The notes: generated by a model not told the origin, from the sequence alone. Shown: positions 18,709 to 27,505, counted from the stretch's first letter. The stretch: 64,000 nt of DNA from Pseudomonadota bacterium (GCA_023388255.1 JAEWGO010000008.1:158660-222659); one strand, 5' to 3'. Translations and numbers: made by a program.

Positions 18709-18736
18709 CGCGAGATGCGATTCGCCGCATCTCGCG
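18709..18736. repeat. Perfect 11-bp inverted repeat in the argAB-argC gap
   Basis: CGCGAGATGCG and CGCATCTCGCG surround a 6-base loop. No T-run follows on either strand, so it is not a standard terminator. It could be an RNA processing or stabilising hairpin in the operon transcript, or a protein-binding palindrome. Confidence 0.6.
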
Positions 18737-18793
18737 AAAGCTCCGGCTCGCCCTCGCGCGCCGACATTGCCGATGCTTTTCTCGCTCATGACC

Positions 18794-20116
18794 TCAATCC
18801 GACAAGGTTGCAGGCCGCGTGCGGCAGTGCGCTACGCAGCGTTCGATGTCCGCGAAATCGCGGAGGCCATACCAGTACACCTTCCACTTCGGCTCCTTGT
18901 AGCAACCGTCGGACTCGGCATAGTAGAACTGGTTGATCACGTTGCGATGGCGCGAACGCCAGAACAACTGCGGATTGTCCGCGCGCATGACCTGCCACGC
19001 CGCGCGGCCGAGGCCTTCGCCCTGTGCGTCGTCGGCAACCGCGAACTTGTCGAGATAAGCGAAGCCTTCCTCGTGCGTCAGGATCAGCGCCGCGCGATAG
19101 TTCTCGCTGACATAGGCCTTGAACAGCCGCGTGCGCTCGAAATAGTCGTCGACGAGCGTGCGACCGAAACCCGCCTCGACCAGCGCGCGCAGGCGATCGA
19201 GATCGAGCGTGTCCCATGCCGCATGCACGTCGACGCGCTCGCCGCGGCGCACCAGCGTGCCCGAACCCTTGTGCGTGAACAGCTCCTTGGCGAGTTCGTC
19301 CGGCCGCGTGATCGACACCGACGACGCCAGCGGCAATCCGTCCAGCAGAGACTTGATCTGCTCGATCTTCACGCGCATGCCGCCGTTGATCCACGGCTGT
19401 GCGATCAGGTGTTCGTACTCGGTACTGAGGTTGATCGAATCGATGACCTTGCCGTTTTCGTCAAGCAGGCCGCCGGTGCCGGTCAGGAAGATGATCTTGT
19501 ACGGCTTCAGCACGCGCACGAGTTCGTTCGCGGCGAAGTCGGCATTGATGTTGACGATCTGGCCGCTCGCGGTTTCGCCCAAGCTCGCGATCACCGGAAT
19601 CGAGCCGGCGCGCAGGCTTGCTTCGATCGGCGCGAGATTCACGCGCGAGACGCGGCCGACGAGACCGAGCTGCGCCTGGTCGATGTATTCCGCTTCGAAC
19701 ACGCCGGACAGCACCGAGGTCGCACGCGCATCGACTTCCTGCAGCGCCTCGACGAGGTTGAGGTTCTGCGTCTGGAACACGCGCCGCACGATCGCCAGTG
19801 TCTGCGGCGACGTCACGCGCAGGCCGTTGACGGTCTGCTTGGTGATGCCTGCCGCTTCGAGTTCCTCGTCGAGCTGGGGACCGGCGCCGTGCACGACGAT
19901 CGGCGTCAGACCAACCTGTTGCAGGAACGCGAGCGAGGACGTCAACGCGTCGAGATCGTCGCGCAGCACCGCGCCGCCGACCTTGACCACGGCGAAACGC
20001 TTCGCATCAAGCTGCGAAAAGCGCTTGAGGTATTGGTCGATTTCGCGCGCGCTGGCCATGCTCGACAGCAGCCGTACGATGGTCTGACGCACTTGCAGAT
20101 GGGTTTCGGTGTTCAT
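18794..20116 (-). CDS. argB: Bifunctional N-acetylglutamate kinase / N-acetylglutamate synthase
   Basis: A fused enzyme of 440 residues. The N-terminal ~290 residues form an acetylglutamate kinase domain (VVKVGGAVL, VVHGAGPQLDEEL, GLRVTSPQT, GLLDENGKV). The C-terminal ~150 residues form a GNAT acetyltransferase domain (FGRTLVDDYFE, AAWQVMRADNPQLFWRSR, FYYAESDGCYK) that makes N-acetylglutamate. This fusion, related to the vertebrate/Xanthomonas NAGS-K, replaces separate argA and argB and is a lineage marker. It probably supplies both first steps of the acetylated arginine pathway and may be arginine-sensitive, as known relatives are. The ATG at 20116 follows argE' by ten bases. Confidence 0.95.
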   Translation of the reverse strand: MNTETHLQVRQTIVRLLSSMASAREIDQYLKRFSQLDAKRFAVVKVGGAVLRDDLDALTSSLAFLQQVGLTPIVVHGAGPQLDEELEAAGITKQTVNGLRVTSPQTLAIVRRVFQTQNLNLVEALQEVDARATSVLSGVFEAEYIDQAQLGLVGRVSRVNLAPIEASLRAGSIPVIASLGETASGQIVNINADFAANELVRVLKPYKIIFLTGTGGLLDENGKVIDSINLSTEYEHLIAQPWINGGMRVKIEQIKSLLDGLPLASSVSITRPDELAKELFTHKGSGTLVRRGERVDVHAAWDTLDLDRLRALVEAGFGRTLVDDYFERTRLFKAYVSENYRAALILTHEEGFAYLDKFAVADDAQGEGLGRAAWQVMRADNPQLFWRSRHRNVINQFYYAESDGCYKEPKWKVYWYGLRDFADIERCVAHCRTRPATLSD

Positions 20117-20126
20117 GGAATAGGGA

Positions 20127-21227
20127 TCAGGAATGTCCGCTGTCGAGAATCCGCCGGATGCTCTCGGCGTAGCGTTGAAGTTGTTCGAGCGCAACCCATT
20201 CGTCGGCGCTGTGTGCCTGCGCGATGTCGCCGGGGCCGTAGACGAATGTGCTGTATCCGGCCTGCGAGAACAGCGCGGCCTCGGTCCAGAAGTCGACCGC
20301 GTTGCCGATCGGGATGTCGAGCGCATCGGCGAGATCGCGCGCTTCGAGGCGACGCGCTTCAGCTCTTGCGATGTCACCGGCTGGCAGCGTCGGACCACGG
20401 AAGGTTTCGGTGAACTCGGCGGGCTCGATTTCGACGAAATCGCGGAAGGTGCGCAGCAGATCTTCGGTATCCATCGACGGCAGCGGACGGAAGCCGAACC
20501 GCACTTCGGCGGCCGGCGCGATCACGTTCGCCTTTATCCCGCCCTCGACGCGACCGATGTTGAAACGCAGGCCGGTCAGTCCGCCAAAGCGTGCGTGCGC
20601 CAGCGAGTCGACATGATCGAGTGCGCGATTGCCCCAGCGCAACGCCTGGTGCAGTGCGCTGTCGGTCGCCTTCTGCTCGCCGGAGGCATGGCCCGCATGG
20701 CCGGCAAAACGCATCAGTACCGAGCTGATGCCGCGGTGCGCGAGCACCGCTTCGCCGCGGGTGGGTTCGGCGACGAGCACGGCATCGTACTTCGGCGCCT
20801 CGCGCAGGAAGGCCGCGATGCAACGCGCGTCGTTCGCTTCCTCGTCGGTCGTGAGCAGGAATGCGGCATCGCCGTCGCGCGTCTGTGCCGCGGCAAGCAA
20901 GGCCGCTGCGGCCCCCTTGATGTCGCAGGCCCCGAGGCCGACCGCACGCTCGCCGTCGACGCGAAGTTCGAACGGGCTGGCGCTCCAATGCGGCGAATCC
21001 GGCACCGTGTCGAGGTGCACATTGAACAACAGCTTCGGCTTGCCGCGCACGGCGTACAGGCTGACCGCGCCGGCACCGTGATCGGTGACAGTGACATCGA
21101 AACCTGGCAGTTGCGCGCGCAGGTAGTCGAAGATACCGCCGGTACCGATCGCGCGCGGCGGATTGCGCGTGTCGAAGGAAACCAGCGCGCGCAAATGGTT
21201 GAGAGTGGCGTCGAGCAGCGACGTCAT
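20127..21227 (-). CDS. argE': N-acetylcitrulline deacetylase (ArgE-type M20 peptidase)
   Basis: An M20 metallohydrolase of 366 residues. The first metal motif is NVHLDTVPDS, followed by GLGACDIKGAAAALL, the DEEAND glutamate pair, the FAGHAGHAS dimer-domain motif and PGDIAQAHSADEW at the end. Because the cluster encodes an acetylornithine (not ornithine) carbamoyltransferase, its substrate is expected to be N-acetylcitrulline, giving citrulline for ArgG. This reassignment rests on context and known Xanthomonas biochemistry. It lies between argG and argAB, ten bases from the latter, and is preceded by a REP-like palindrome. Confidence 0.92.
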   Translation of the reverse strand: MTSLLDATLNHLRALVSFDTRNPPRAIGTGGIFDYLRAQLPGFDVTVTDHGAGAVSLYAVRGKPKLLFNVHLDTVPDSPHWSASPFELRVDGERAVGLGACDIKGAAAALLAAAQTRDGDAAFLLTTDEEANDARCIAAFLREAPKYDAVLVAEPTRGEAVLAHRGISSVLMRFAGHAGHASGEQKATDSALHQALRWGNRALDHVDSLAHARFGGLTGLRFNIGRVEGGIKANVIAPAAEVRFGFRPLPSMDTEDLLRTFRDFVEIEPAEFTETFRGPTLPAGDIARAEARRLEARDLADALDIPIGNAVDFWTEAALFSQAGYSTFVYGPGDIAQAHSADEWVALEQLQRYAESIRRILDSGHS

Positions 21228-21242
21228 GGGATGACTCCTTGA

Positions 21243-21270
21243 CTCGTCATCCCGGCGAAGGCCGGAATGA
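21243..21270. repeat. REP-like palindrome
   Basis: CGTCATCCCGGCGAAGGCCGGAATGACG is a single near-perfect palindrome between argG and argE'. Related copies lie at 22523-22607 and 34759-34844. Confidence 0.8.
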
Positions 21271-21287
21271 CGGCATCTGTTCGATTG

Positions 21288-22484
21288 TCAGCGGTTGACC
21301 TGAGCCCACAATGTCGAGCTCATGCCGAACAGCTTGATGAAGCCCTCGGCCTCCACCACGCCCCAGTCCGCCGACTGCGCGTAGGTCGCGCCCTTGGTGT
21401 TGAGGATGTGCGTGGACTTGACCTCGACCGCTTGCACGTTGCCGCCATTGGTCTCGAGCGTGACCAGCCCCGTCACCTTCTGTTGCGAGCTACGCAGGAA
21501 TGCCTCGAGATCGCTCTTGAGCGGATCATGGAAGAAGCCCTCGTAGACCAGCTCGACCCATTTGCGCGCGACGTCCGGCTTGAAGCGGTTTTGCTGCTTC
21601 GTCATGACCGCCTCCTCGAGCGCGCGATGCGCGACGAGCAGCGCGGTCAGTCCCGGCGCCTCGTACACGATGCGCCCCTTGAGACCGATCGTGGTGTCGC
21701 CGGTGTAGAGGCCGCGGCCGACGCCGTAGTGCGCGAACGCACGGTTGAGTTCGCCAAGCAGCACCGGTCCCGGCAAGGTCTGGTCGTCGATAAGAACGGC
21801 CTCGCCGTTCTCGAAGCCGATCGTCACGCGCATCGGCTGCGGCGGCCATTCGGCGCGCGGCTTGCACCAGCCGCGCGCGCCCTCGCCCGGTGCTTCCCAG
21901 CGGTCGATCTCACCACCGGACATCGTCACGCCGAGCAGGTTCTCGTTGATCGTGTAGTGCTTCTGCTTGGCACGCACGTCGAAGCCACGCTCCTCGAGAT
22001 ATTTCTGTTCGTATGCACGCGTCTGCGTATGCTCCTTCTGGATCTCGCGGATCGGCGCGACGATCTCGTAGTCGCCCTGTGCCTTCACCGCAAGATCGAA
22101 GCGAACCTGGTCGTTGCCCATGCCGGTACAGCCGTGCGCGATCGCGCGCGTGCCGCGCTCGTGCGCGCGCTTGAGCGCCGCGTCGACGATCAGGTAGCGG
22201 TCGGAAACGAGCAGCGGATACTGGCCCTGGTATGCCTCGCCGGCCCAGACGAAGGGTTTGACGAAGCCGTCCCAGATCGCCTGCCCGCCGTCGACGGTCA
22301 CGTGCGAAGCGACGCCGAGCTGCTTTGCGCGTTGCTCGATGTACTCGCGCTCCTCGGCATCGACGCCGCCGGTATCGGCGAAGACGGTATGCACGGCCCA
22401 GCCGCGCTCCTTGAGGTACGGCACGCAGAAACTGGTATCAAGGCCGCCGGAGAAAGCCAAGACAATATCTTTTTGAGTCGTCAT
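21288..22484 (-). CDS. argG: Argininosuccinate synthase
   Basis: Joins citrulline and aspartate with ATP. The N-type ATP pyrophosphatase loop is AFSGGLDTS. The citrulline/aspartate-binding motifs HGCTGMGNDQVRFD and TMSGGEIDRWEAPG are clear. The protein has 398 residues, the usual length. The ATG at 22484 begins MTTQKDIVLAFSGG. It is downstream of argF' across a REP pair and upstream of argE', all on the minus strand. Confidence 0.97.
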   Translation of the reverse strand: MTTQKDIVLAFSGGLDTSFCVPYLKERGWAVHTVFADTGGVDAEEREYIEQRAKQLGVASHVTVDGGQAIWDGFVKPFVWAGEAYQGQYPLLVSDRYLIVDAALKRAHERGTRAIAHGCTGMGNDQVRFDLAVKAQGDYEIVAPIREIQKEHTQTRAYEQKYLEERGFDVRAKQKHYTINENLLGVTMSGGEIDRWEAPGEGARGWCKPRAEWPPQPMRVTIGFENGEAVLIDDQTLPGPVLLGELNRAFAHYGVGRGLYTGDTTIGLKGRIVYEAPGLTALLVAHRALEEAVMTKQQNRFKPDVARKWVELVYEGFFHDPLKSDLEAFLRSSQQKVTGLVTLETNGGNVQAVEVKSTHILNTKGATYAQSADWGVVEAEGFIKLFGMSSTLWAQVNR

Positions 22485-22522
22485 CGGAATTTGCTCGTAT
22501 ACGAAGTCTGGTTGTTTCGGCT

Positions 22523-22607
22523 CGTCATTCCGGCGAAAGCCGGAATCCATCTTGATCTTGCTTTTCACATCAGCAGCAAATGGATTCCGGCTTTCGCCGG
22601 AATGACG
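22523..22607. repeat. Inverted pair of REP-like palindromes between argF' and argG
   Basis: CGTCATTCCGGCGAAAGCCGGAATCCAT (22523-22550) and its reverse complement (22580-22607) flank ~29 bases. In the operon mRNA they would form one long ~28-bp hairpin, likely to affect mRNA stability or polarity between the two genes. Confidence 0.88.
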
Positions 22608-22617
22608 ACAGGTATTT

Positions 22618-23628
22618 TCACTGATTCGCCAGCGCGACCATGACGGCCTTCTGCACGTGCAGGCGGTTTTCGGCTTCGTCGATCGCGATGCACAAAGGCG
22701 AATCCATCACCGCGTCGGTCGCCTTGACGTTGCGGCGCAGCGGCAGGCAATGGCTGAACACGCCGCGGTCGGTCAGCGCCATCTTGGCTTCATCGACGAT
22801 GAAGTGCTTGTGCGCGTCGCGGATCGGCTTCTCGTCGGCCCAGCGGCCGAAATACGGCAGCGCGCCCCAGCTCTTTGCATAGACGACGTGGGCATCGCGG
22901 TAGGCACTTTGCGGATCGTGGCTGACCGTCAGCGAACCGCCGTTCTCGGCGACGTTCTGCTTCGCGAAATCCATGTAGCGCTGGTCGAGCACGTATTCGG
23001 GTGTCGGGCACAGCAGGGTCACGTCCATGCCGTAGCGCGTCGCGATCTGCAGCGCGGAATTGGCGACCGCGGTGTTCAACGGTTTCGGATGGTAGGTCCA
23101 GGTCAGCACGTACTTCTTGCCGCGCAGATCCGTGGTGTTGAAATGCTGTTGCAGCGCGAGGATGTGCGCGAGCTCCTGCATCGGATGCGTGATCGTTTCC
23201 ATGTTGATCACCGGCACCGTCGCGTATTTCGCGAACGCGTGGATCACGCGGTCCTCGCGATCGACCGACCAGTCCTGGAATTTCGGAAACGCGCGCACGC
23301 CGATCAGGTCGACATAGCGCGACAGTACGCGTGCGACCTCGGCGACATGCTCCTCGGCCTCGCCGTCCATCACGTTGCCTACGTCGAACTCGATCGGCCA
23401 CGCATCCTTGCCAGGCTGCAAGACGACCGCATGGCCGCCGAGCTGGAATGCGCCGAGCTCGAAGCTGGTACGCGTGCGCATCGACGGGTTGAAGAACAGC
23501 AGCGCGATCGACTTGCCGGCCAGATGCGTACCTGCCTTCGAGCGCTTGAACTCGGCGGCTTGCGCAAGCAGCGCGTCGAGGTCGGTGCGCGACCAGTCCT
23601 GGGTACTGAGGAAATGTCGAGTTGTCAT
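22618..23628 (-). CDS. argF': N-acetyl-L-ornithine carbamoyltransferase
   Basis: Transfers a carbamoyl group to N-acetylornithine, the hallmark of the acetylated arginine pathway in Xanthomonadales. The carbamoyl-phosphate motif SMRTRTSFELGAFQLGG and the distinctive VLQPGKDAWPIEFD, INMETITHP, TWTYHPKPLNTAVAN and HCLPLRRNVKATDAVMD segments match the Xanthomonas enzyme closely, including the lysine in RRNVK. The protein has 336 residues. The ATG at 23628 is the family-like start (MTTRHFLSTQDWSR); the frame stays open upstream to a GTG at 23757, through a terminator hairpin. It is the first gene of the arginine/proline cluster. Confidence 0.97.
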   Translation of the reverse strand: MTTRHFLSTQDWSRTDLDALLAQAAEFKRSKAGTHLAGKSIALLFFNPSMRTRTSFELGAFQLGGHAVVLQPGKDAWPIEFDVGNVMDGEAEEHVAEVARVLSRYVDLIGVRAFPKFQDWSVDREDRVIHAFAKYATVPVINMETITHPMQELAHILALQQHFNTTDLRGKKYVLTWTYHPKPLNTAVANSALQIATRYGMDVTLLCPTPEYVLDQRYMDFAKQNVAENGGSLTVSHDPQSAYRDAHVVYAKSWGALPYFGRWADEKPIRDAHKHFIVDEAKMALTDRGVFSHCLPLRRNVKATDAVMDSPLCIAIDEAENRLHVQKAVMVALANQ

Positions 23629-24013
23629 CGGAGCCTGCTGTCTATCGAGATGTCCGGTTACGGATGGGCGGTTTGTTCTTCGCGCGGACGAAACCGCATG
23701 CGAGCAAAACCAGAAACAAAAAAACCCGGCGCAGGGCCGGGTTTTTCGTCGATTCACATGAAACGAGTGCGACAGCCTACCCGGCGGAAGTGCAAGGTCC
23801 CGGTCGACGCGCGCGCGAGGTCATGCCAGCGGCCATGTAGGCACTGGTGACGATCTGCGGCTGGACGGCGACGCTGGACATCGAACGGGCGGACTCGAAA
23901 CAAACGGAAAGTTGAACTTACCGACAAACGCGGTGCAGCGCAACATACACGCTACACCACCCATGGACCGTACAGGCAGAACCGGGCATTGCTCGGTCCC
24001 GAGATCAATTGGC
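23629..24013. other. Gene-free interval upstream of the arginine cluster
   Basis: About 385 bases without a convincing gene. It contains the terminator hairpin at 23718-23746 and presumably the promoter of the arginine cluster. I could not identify a convincing -35/-10 pair or ARG-box-like palindromes with confidence. Confidence 0.5.
23718..23746 (-). terminator. Intrinsic terminator 90 bases upstream of argF' (possible attenuator)
   Basis: Read on the minus strand, AACCCGGC-CCTGC-GCCGGGTT is followed by a run of seven T. It may end the transcript of the glycine-zipper gene, but that gene stops ~270 bases away. It may instead lie within the argF' leader and act as an attenuator. A short open frame on the same strand, starting GTG at 23757, has Arg-Arg-Lys-Thr-Arg codons overlapping the stem. 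Confidence 0.8.
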
Positions 24014-24556
24014 CTAGTCGGCCGGCTCGATGCTGACGCGCACGCGCAACCGATCACCCGGATCGTAGTTCAGCCGCGACATATAGACGTCGCCGCGGTA
24101 GCGATACTGCACGTCGTAGCCGACGACACGCCGTTCTTCGGCAACGTCCTCGACGACGCGACAATGACGTTCCGTATCGCTGTAGTAGCGATCGTCGCCC
24201 TGCGCCACGTTGTTGCCGACCGCACCACCGACCACGGCTCCGGCAACTGTTGCGGCGCGACGACCATCGCCCTTGCCAACCGTGCTGCCGAGCACGCCAC
24301 CGACGATTGCACCCAGCACGGTGCCGGCGGCCTTGTTGCCGCCATCGACGCGGCGCTCGACCGGGACATCCGCACATTCCTCGCGCGGGCTGCTGGTACG
24401 CACATGGTCATACACCGGATCGACGCGCAGCACGTCGGCCCACGCGACCTTCACGTTGTCCACACCCGACCGGTCGCGATCGTAGCCACGGTCTTGCGCG
24501 CCCGCTTGGGTTCCCGCCAGGAGCAACGCGACCGCTATCCAGAACATTGCCTTCAT
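24014..24556 (-). CDS. Glycine-zipper envelope protein (YcfJ/RcnB-17-kDa-antigen-like)
   Basis: A 180-residue exported protein of unknown role. The signal peptide MKAMFWIAVALLLAGTQAGAQ is clear. In the middle, two glycine-zipper helices (AAGTVLGAIVGGVLGSTVGKG and AATVAGAVVGGAVGNNVAQG) form the hairpin typical of YcfJ-type and 17-kDa-antigen-like outer membrane proteins. The C-terminal part (YDVQYRYRGDVYMSRLNYDPGDRLRVRV) resembles the YcfJ tail. Such proteins are thought to influence envelope integrity or biofilm formation. The ATG at 24556 is chosen for the signal peptide. It is divergent from cysS across 170 bases. Confidence 0.85.
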   Translation of the reverse strand: MKAMFWIAVALLLAGTQAGAQDRGYDRDRSGVDNVKVAWADVLRVDPVYDHVRTSSPREECADVPVERRVDGGNKAAGTVLGAIVGGVLGSTVGKGDGRRAATVAGAVVGGAVGNNVAQGDDRYYSDTERHCRVVEDVAEERRVVGYDVQYRYRGDVYMSRLNYDPGDRLRVRVSIEPAD

Positions 24557-24726
24557 TACCGTCTCCACTATGCGCTGCCGATCGACGCCGGCTCGCCTCG
24601 AACCCATGTACAACGACAAATTCGATACCGATTACAGCATCCGATCACTGAACCCTGCCCTAAGCCTTTCGTGACGTTCAGGAAACGTCGCGCCTGCTAT
24701 CATCACGGGTCGCAGAGGCCCTACGC

Positions 24727-26124
24727 ATGCAGTTGAGACTCCACAACAGCCTGACCCGCCGCACCGAGGATTTCGTCCCGGCCGACCCCGCCCGCGTGAC
24801 CATGTACGTCTGCGGACCGACCGTCTACAACTACGTCCACATCGGCAACGCACGACCGCCGGTCGTGTTCGGCCTGCTCGCGCGGCTGCTGAAGCGACGC
24901 TATCCGAACGTCGTCTACGCCCGCAATATCACCGACGTCGACGACAAGATCAACGCAGCGGCGAAGGAAGCCGGCACGCCGATCGAGCGCATCACGGATC
25001 GCTACACCGAGGCCTATCGCGACGACATGGCGCGGCTCGGCGCCGACGTTCCGGACGTGGTCCCGCATGCGACCGCGCACATCGCCGAGATCATCGCGAT
25101 GTGCGAGCGCCTGATCGCGAACGGCCACGCCTACGCCGCGGAAGGCCACGTGTTGTTCGACGTCGCCGGTTTTGCCGACTACGGGAAACTGTCGGGCCGC
25201 TCGACCGACGACATGATCGCCGGCGCACGCGTCGAAGTCGCTCCGTACAAGAAGAGCCCCGCCGACTTCGTGCTGTGGAAACCTTCCACGCCGGACCTGC
25301 CTGGCTGGGACAGCCCGTGGGGCCGTGGCCGTCCGGGCTGGCACATCGAATGCTCTGCAATGGCGGAAAAGCACCTCGGCGAGACGATCGACATCCACGC
25401 CGGCGGCAACGACCTGATGTTCCCGCATCACGAAAACGAGATTGCGCAAAGCACGTGCGCGCACGGCGGCAAGACGTTCGCACGCTACTGGCTGCACAAC
25501 GGCATGCTGACGTTCGACGGCAAGAAGATGTCCAAGTCGCTCGGCAATGTCGTCGTGCTGCACGAACTGCTGCAGCAGCACCCGGGCGAAGTGCTGCGCT
25601 TCCTGCTGCTGAAGGCACACTACCGCCAGCCGCTGGACTGGTCCGACACGACATTGCAGCAGGCACGCGCGACGCTGGACGGCTGGTACGGCGTGCTGCG
25701 CGACCTCGCGAACGTGCCCACCGCCGACACCAAGACTGGCGCGGCTGAAGTCGAAACCGCCCTGCTCGACGACCTGAATACACCGGCTGCATTTGCGGTG
25801 CTGGCCAAACTCGCCGATGCCGCCCGCGCGGCAAAGACAGCGGCCGAGAAAATCGTCGCCAAGTCCGACCTGCTCGCCGGTGGCGAACTGCTCGGACTGC
25901 TGCAGCAGGATCCGGAGCATTGGTTCAAGCAGGCGGTCGGCGTAGATATCGACGCGACTGAAATCGATCGCCTCGTCGCCGAACGCACGGCAGCGAAGAA
26001 GGCGCGCGATTTCGCCGAGTCCGATCGCCTGCGCGATCAGTTGCAGGCGATGGGCATCGTCGTCGAGGACACCCCGCAGGGACCGCGCTGGAAGCTCGTG
26101 AAGGTCGATGAACACGCCGCTTGA
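24727..26124 (+). CDS. cysS: Cysteinyl-tRNA synthetase
   Basis: A class I synthetase of 465 residues charging tRNA-Cys. The zinc cysteine and first motif are in MYVCGPTVYNYVHIGN (HIGH variant HIGN). The middle zinc ligands are in WHIECSAM and FPHHENE, and the KMSKS motif is KKMSKSLGN. The C-terminal helical DALR-like anticodon-binding region ends in RWKLVKVDEHAA. The gene end overlaps sufE by 17 bases, so the two are co-translated from one mRNA. The start ATG gives MQLRLHNSLTRR, as in the family. Confidence 0.97.
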   Translation: MQLRLHNSLTRRTEDFVPADPARVTMYVCGPTVYNYVHIGNARPPVVFGLLARLLKRRYPNVVYARNITDVDDKINAAAKEAGTPIERITDRYTEAYRDDMARLGADVPDVVPHATAHIAEIIAMCERLIANGHAYAAEGHVLFDVAGFADYGKLSGRSTDDMIAGARVEVAPYKKSPADFVLWKPSTPDLPGWDSPWGRGRPGWHIECSAMAEKHLGETIDIHAGGNDLMFPHHENEIAQSTCAHGGKTFARYWLHNGMLTFDGKKMSKSLGNVVVLHELLQQHPGEVLRFLLLKAHYRQPLDWSDTTLQQARATLDGWYGVLRDLANVPTADTKTGAAEVETALLDDLNTPAAFAVLAKLADAARAAKTAAEKIVAKSDLLAGGELLGLLQQDPEHWFKQAVGVDIDATEIDRLVAERTAAKKARDFAESDRLRDQLQAMGIVVEDTPQGPRWKLVKVDEHAA

Positions 26125-26551
26125 ACCCACGGAATCCAACGCTGAAGCCGCGCAGGTCGCGATCGCCGACGAATTCGCGTTCTTCGGTGACTGGACCGAG
26201 CGCTATCAGTACCTGATCGACCTCGGCCGCAAGCTGCCGCCGCTGCCGGAAGCCGCGAAGATCGAGCAATACAAGGTCACCGGCTGCCAGTCGCAGGTCT
26301 GGCTGCTGCCGTCCGGCGACGCCGCGCGTCTCGACTTCCTCGCGGCCAGCGACTCCTCGATCGTCTCCGGACTGATCGCGCTGCTGCTGCGTGTCTATTC
26401 CGGCCGCTCCGCGTCGGAAATCCTCGCCACCGAACCACGCTTCGTCGAAGCGATCGGCCTTGCCAAGCACCTCTCGCCGACGCGTTCGAACGGTCTCGCC
26501 TCGATGCTCGCGACGATCAAGGAATACGCACGCGCTGCGGCGAGCCAGTAA
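26108..26551 (+). CDS. sufE: SufE-type sulfur-transfer protein
   Basis: A 147-residue sulfur acceptor that takes persulfide sulfur from the cysteine desulfurase SufS and passes it on for Fe-S cluster assembly. The sulfur-carrying C60 is in YKVTGCQSQVW. The family end LSPTRSNGLASMLATIKEYA is present. Its ATG lies inside the last codons of cysS (17-base overlap in another frame), a coupling that links cysteine charging with sulfur mobilisation. No sufBCDS genes are in the window. It is convergent with panE, with only two bases between stops. Confidence 0.94.
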   Translation: MNTPLEPTESNAEAAQVAIADEFAFFGDWTERYQYLIDLGRKLPPLPEAAKIEQYKVTGCQSQVWLLPSGDAARLDFLAASDSSIVSGLIALLLRVYSGRSASEILATEPRFVEAIGLAKHLSPTRSNGLASMLATIKEYARAAASQ

Positions 26552-26553
26552 CT

Positions 26554-27495
26554 CTACGGGAATGCGCCGTGGATACGTTGCCGTGACGTGGTCGTGCGTG
26601 CGTTCTCGTACACGCGCAGATGCGCCAGCGTAGCCGACAGCAACGGCGTGTCGAGGCCGAAGGCGATTGCACGGGCGCGCATGTCGCCAAGAATGTGCTC
26701 GCATTCGGTACGCGCATCGCGTTCGAGGTCGCGCAGCATCGAAGCCTTCAACGACGAGCCGGGCGCAGTCAGGATGCCGTGCGCGGCCTCGATCGCGCTG
26801 GCATCGAGCGCGTGACCGCTGCGCGCGGCGACGCTGGCGCATTCGGCATGCAGGCGTCGCATCAGGTCTGCACCCTCGGCGGTCCCGACGATCTCGCCGA
26901 CCGAACCGCGCATCAGGCAGGTGCCGCCGGCCAGCGTCGCGATGAAGGCGAACTTGTCCCACATCGCGCCGAGCACGTCGGGGCTGTGCATGGCGTGCGG
27001 CCCAATCGCGCGCAAGGTCACATCGACCGCGGGCGGTACGGCATTTCCGTCGCGGCTGCCATAGGTCAATCGATCAAGTGAACCGAACTGACGGATCGAG
27101 CCATCCGCTTCGAGCGTGGCCGAGATATGGCACAGGCCGCCAAGCATGCGGCCGGCGCCGAAAGCGGCATCGAGCATGTCCAGATGGCGCAGTCCGTTGA
27201 GCAGCGGCAGCACCTGCGTCGAGGCGCCGACCGCGGGACGCAACGAAGCGATCGCGGAATCGAGATCGTAAGCCTTGCACGAAAGCAGGACGAGATCGAA
27301 GGCACCGTCGACCGCGGTGATCGCGCGCACCGGTCGCACGAAATCGCCACGCGTCCCGAACACGCGCAACCCCTGCTCGGCGATCAGCGCGGCGCGCGCC
27401 GGACGAACCAGGAACGAGACGTCGGCACCCGACTCGATCAGGCGCGCTCCGAAATAGCCGCCGATCGCGCCGGCGCCGAGGATCAGCACGCGCAT
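26554..27495 (-). CDS. panE: 2-dehydropantoate 2-reductase
   Basis: An NADPH-dependent ketopantoate reductase that makes pantoate for pantothenate/CoA synthesis. The dinucleotide-binding start MRVLILGAGAIGGYFGARL, the LLSCKAYDL segment and a C-terminal helical domain with the KASMLRDLERDARTECEHILG motif (family lysine and glutamate) are visible. It has 313 residues. It is ten bases after pilZ, as the last gene of the fab-holB-pilZ transcription unit. ApbA/PanE paralogues with unknown substrates exist, so exact specificity is probable and not certain. Confidence 0.9.
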   Translation of the reverse strand: MRVLILGAGAIGGYFGARLIESGADVSFLVRPARAALIAEQGLRVFGTRGDFVRPVRAITAVDGAFDLVLLSCKAYDLDSAIASLRPAVGASTQVLPLLNGLRHLDMLDAAFGAGRMLGGLCHISATLEADGSIRQFGSLDRLTYGSRDGNAVPPAVDVTLRAIGPHAMHSPDVLGAMWDKFAFIATLAGGTCLMRGSVGEIVGTAEGADLMRRLHAECASVAARSGHALDASAIEAAHGILTAPGSSLKASMLRDLERDARTECEHILGDMRARAIAFGLDTPLLSATLAHLRVYENARTTTSRQRIHGAFP

Positions 27496-27505
27496 CGTTG
27501 AATGC

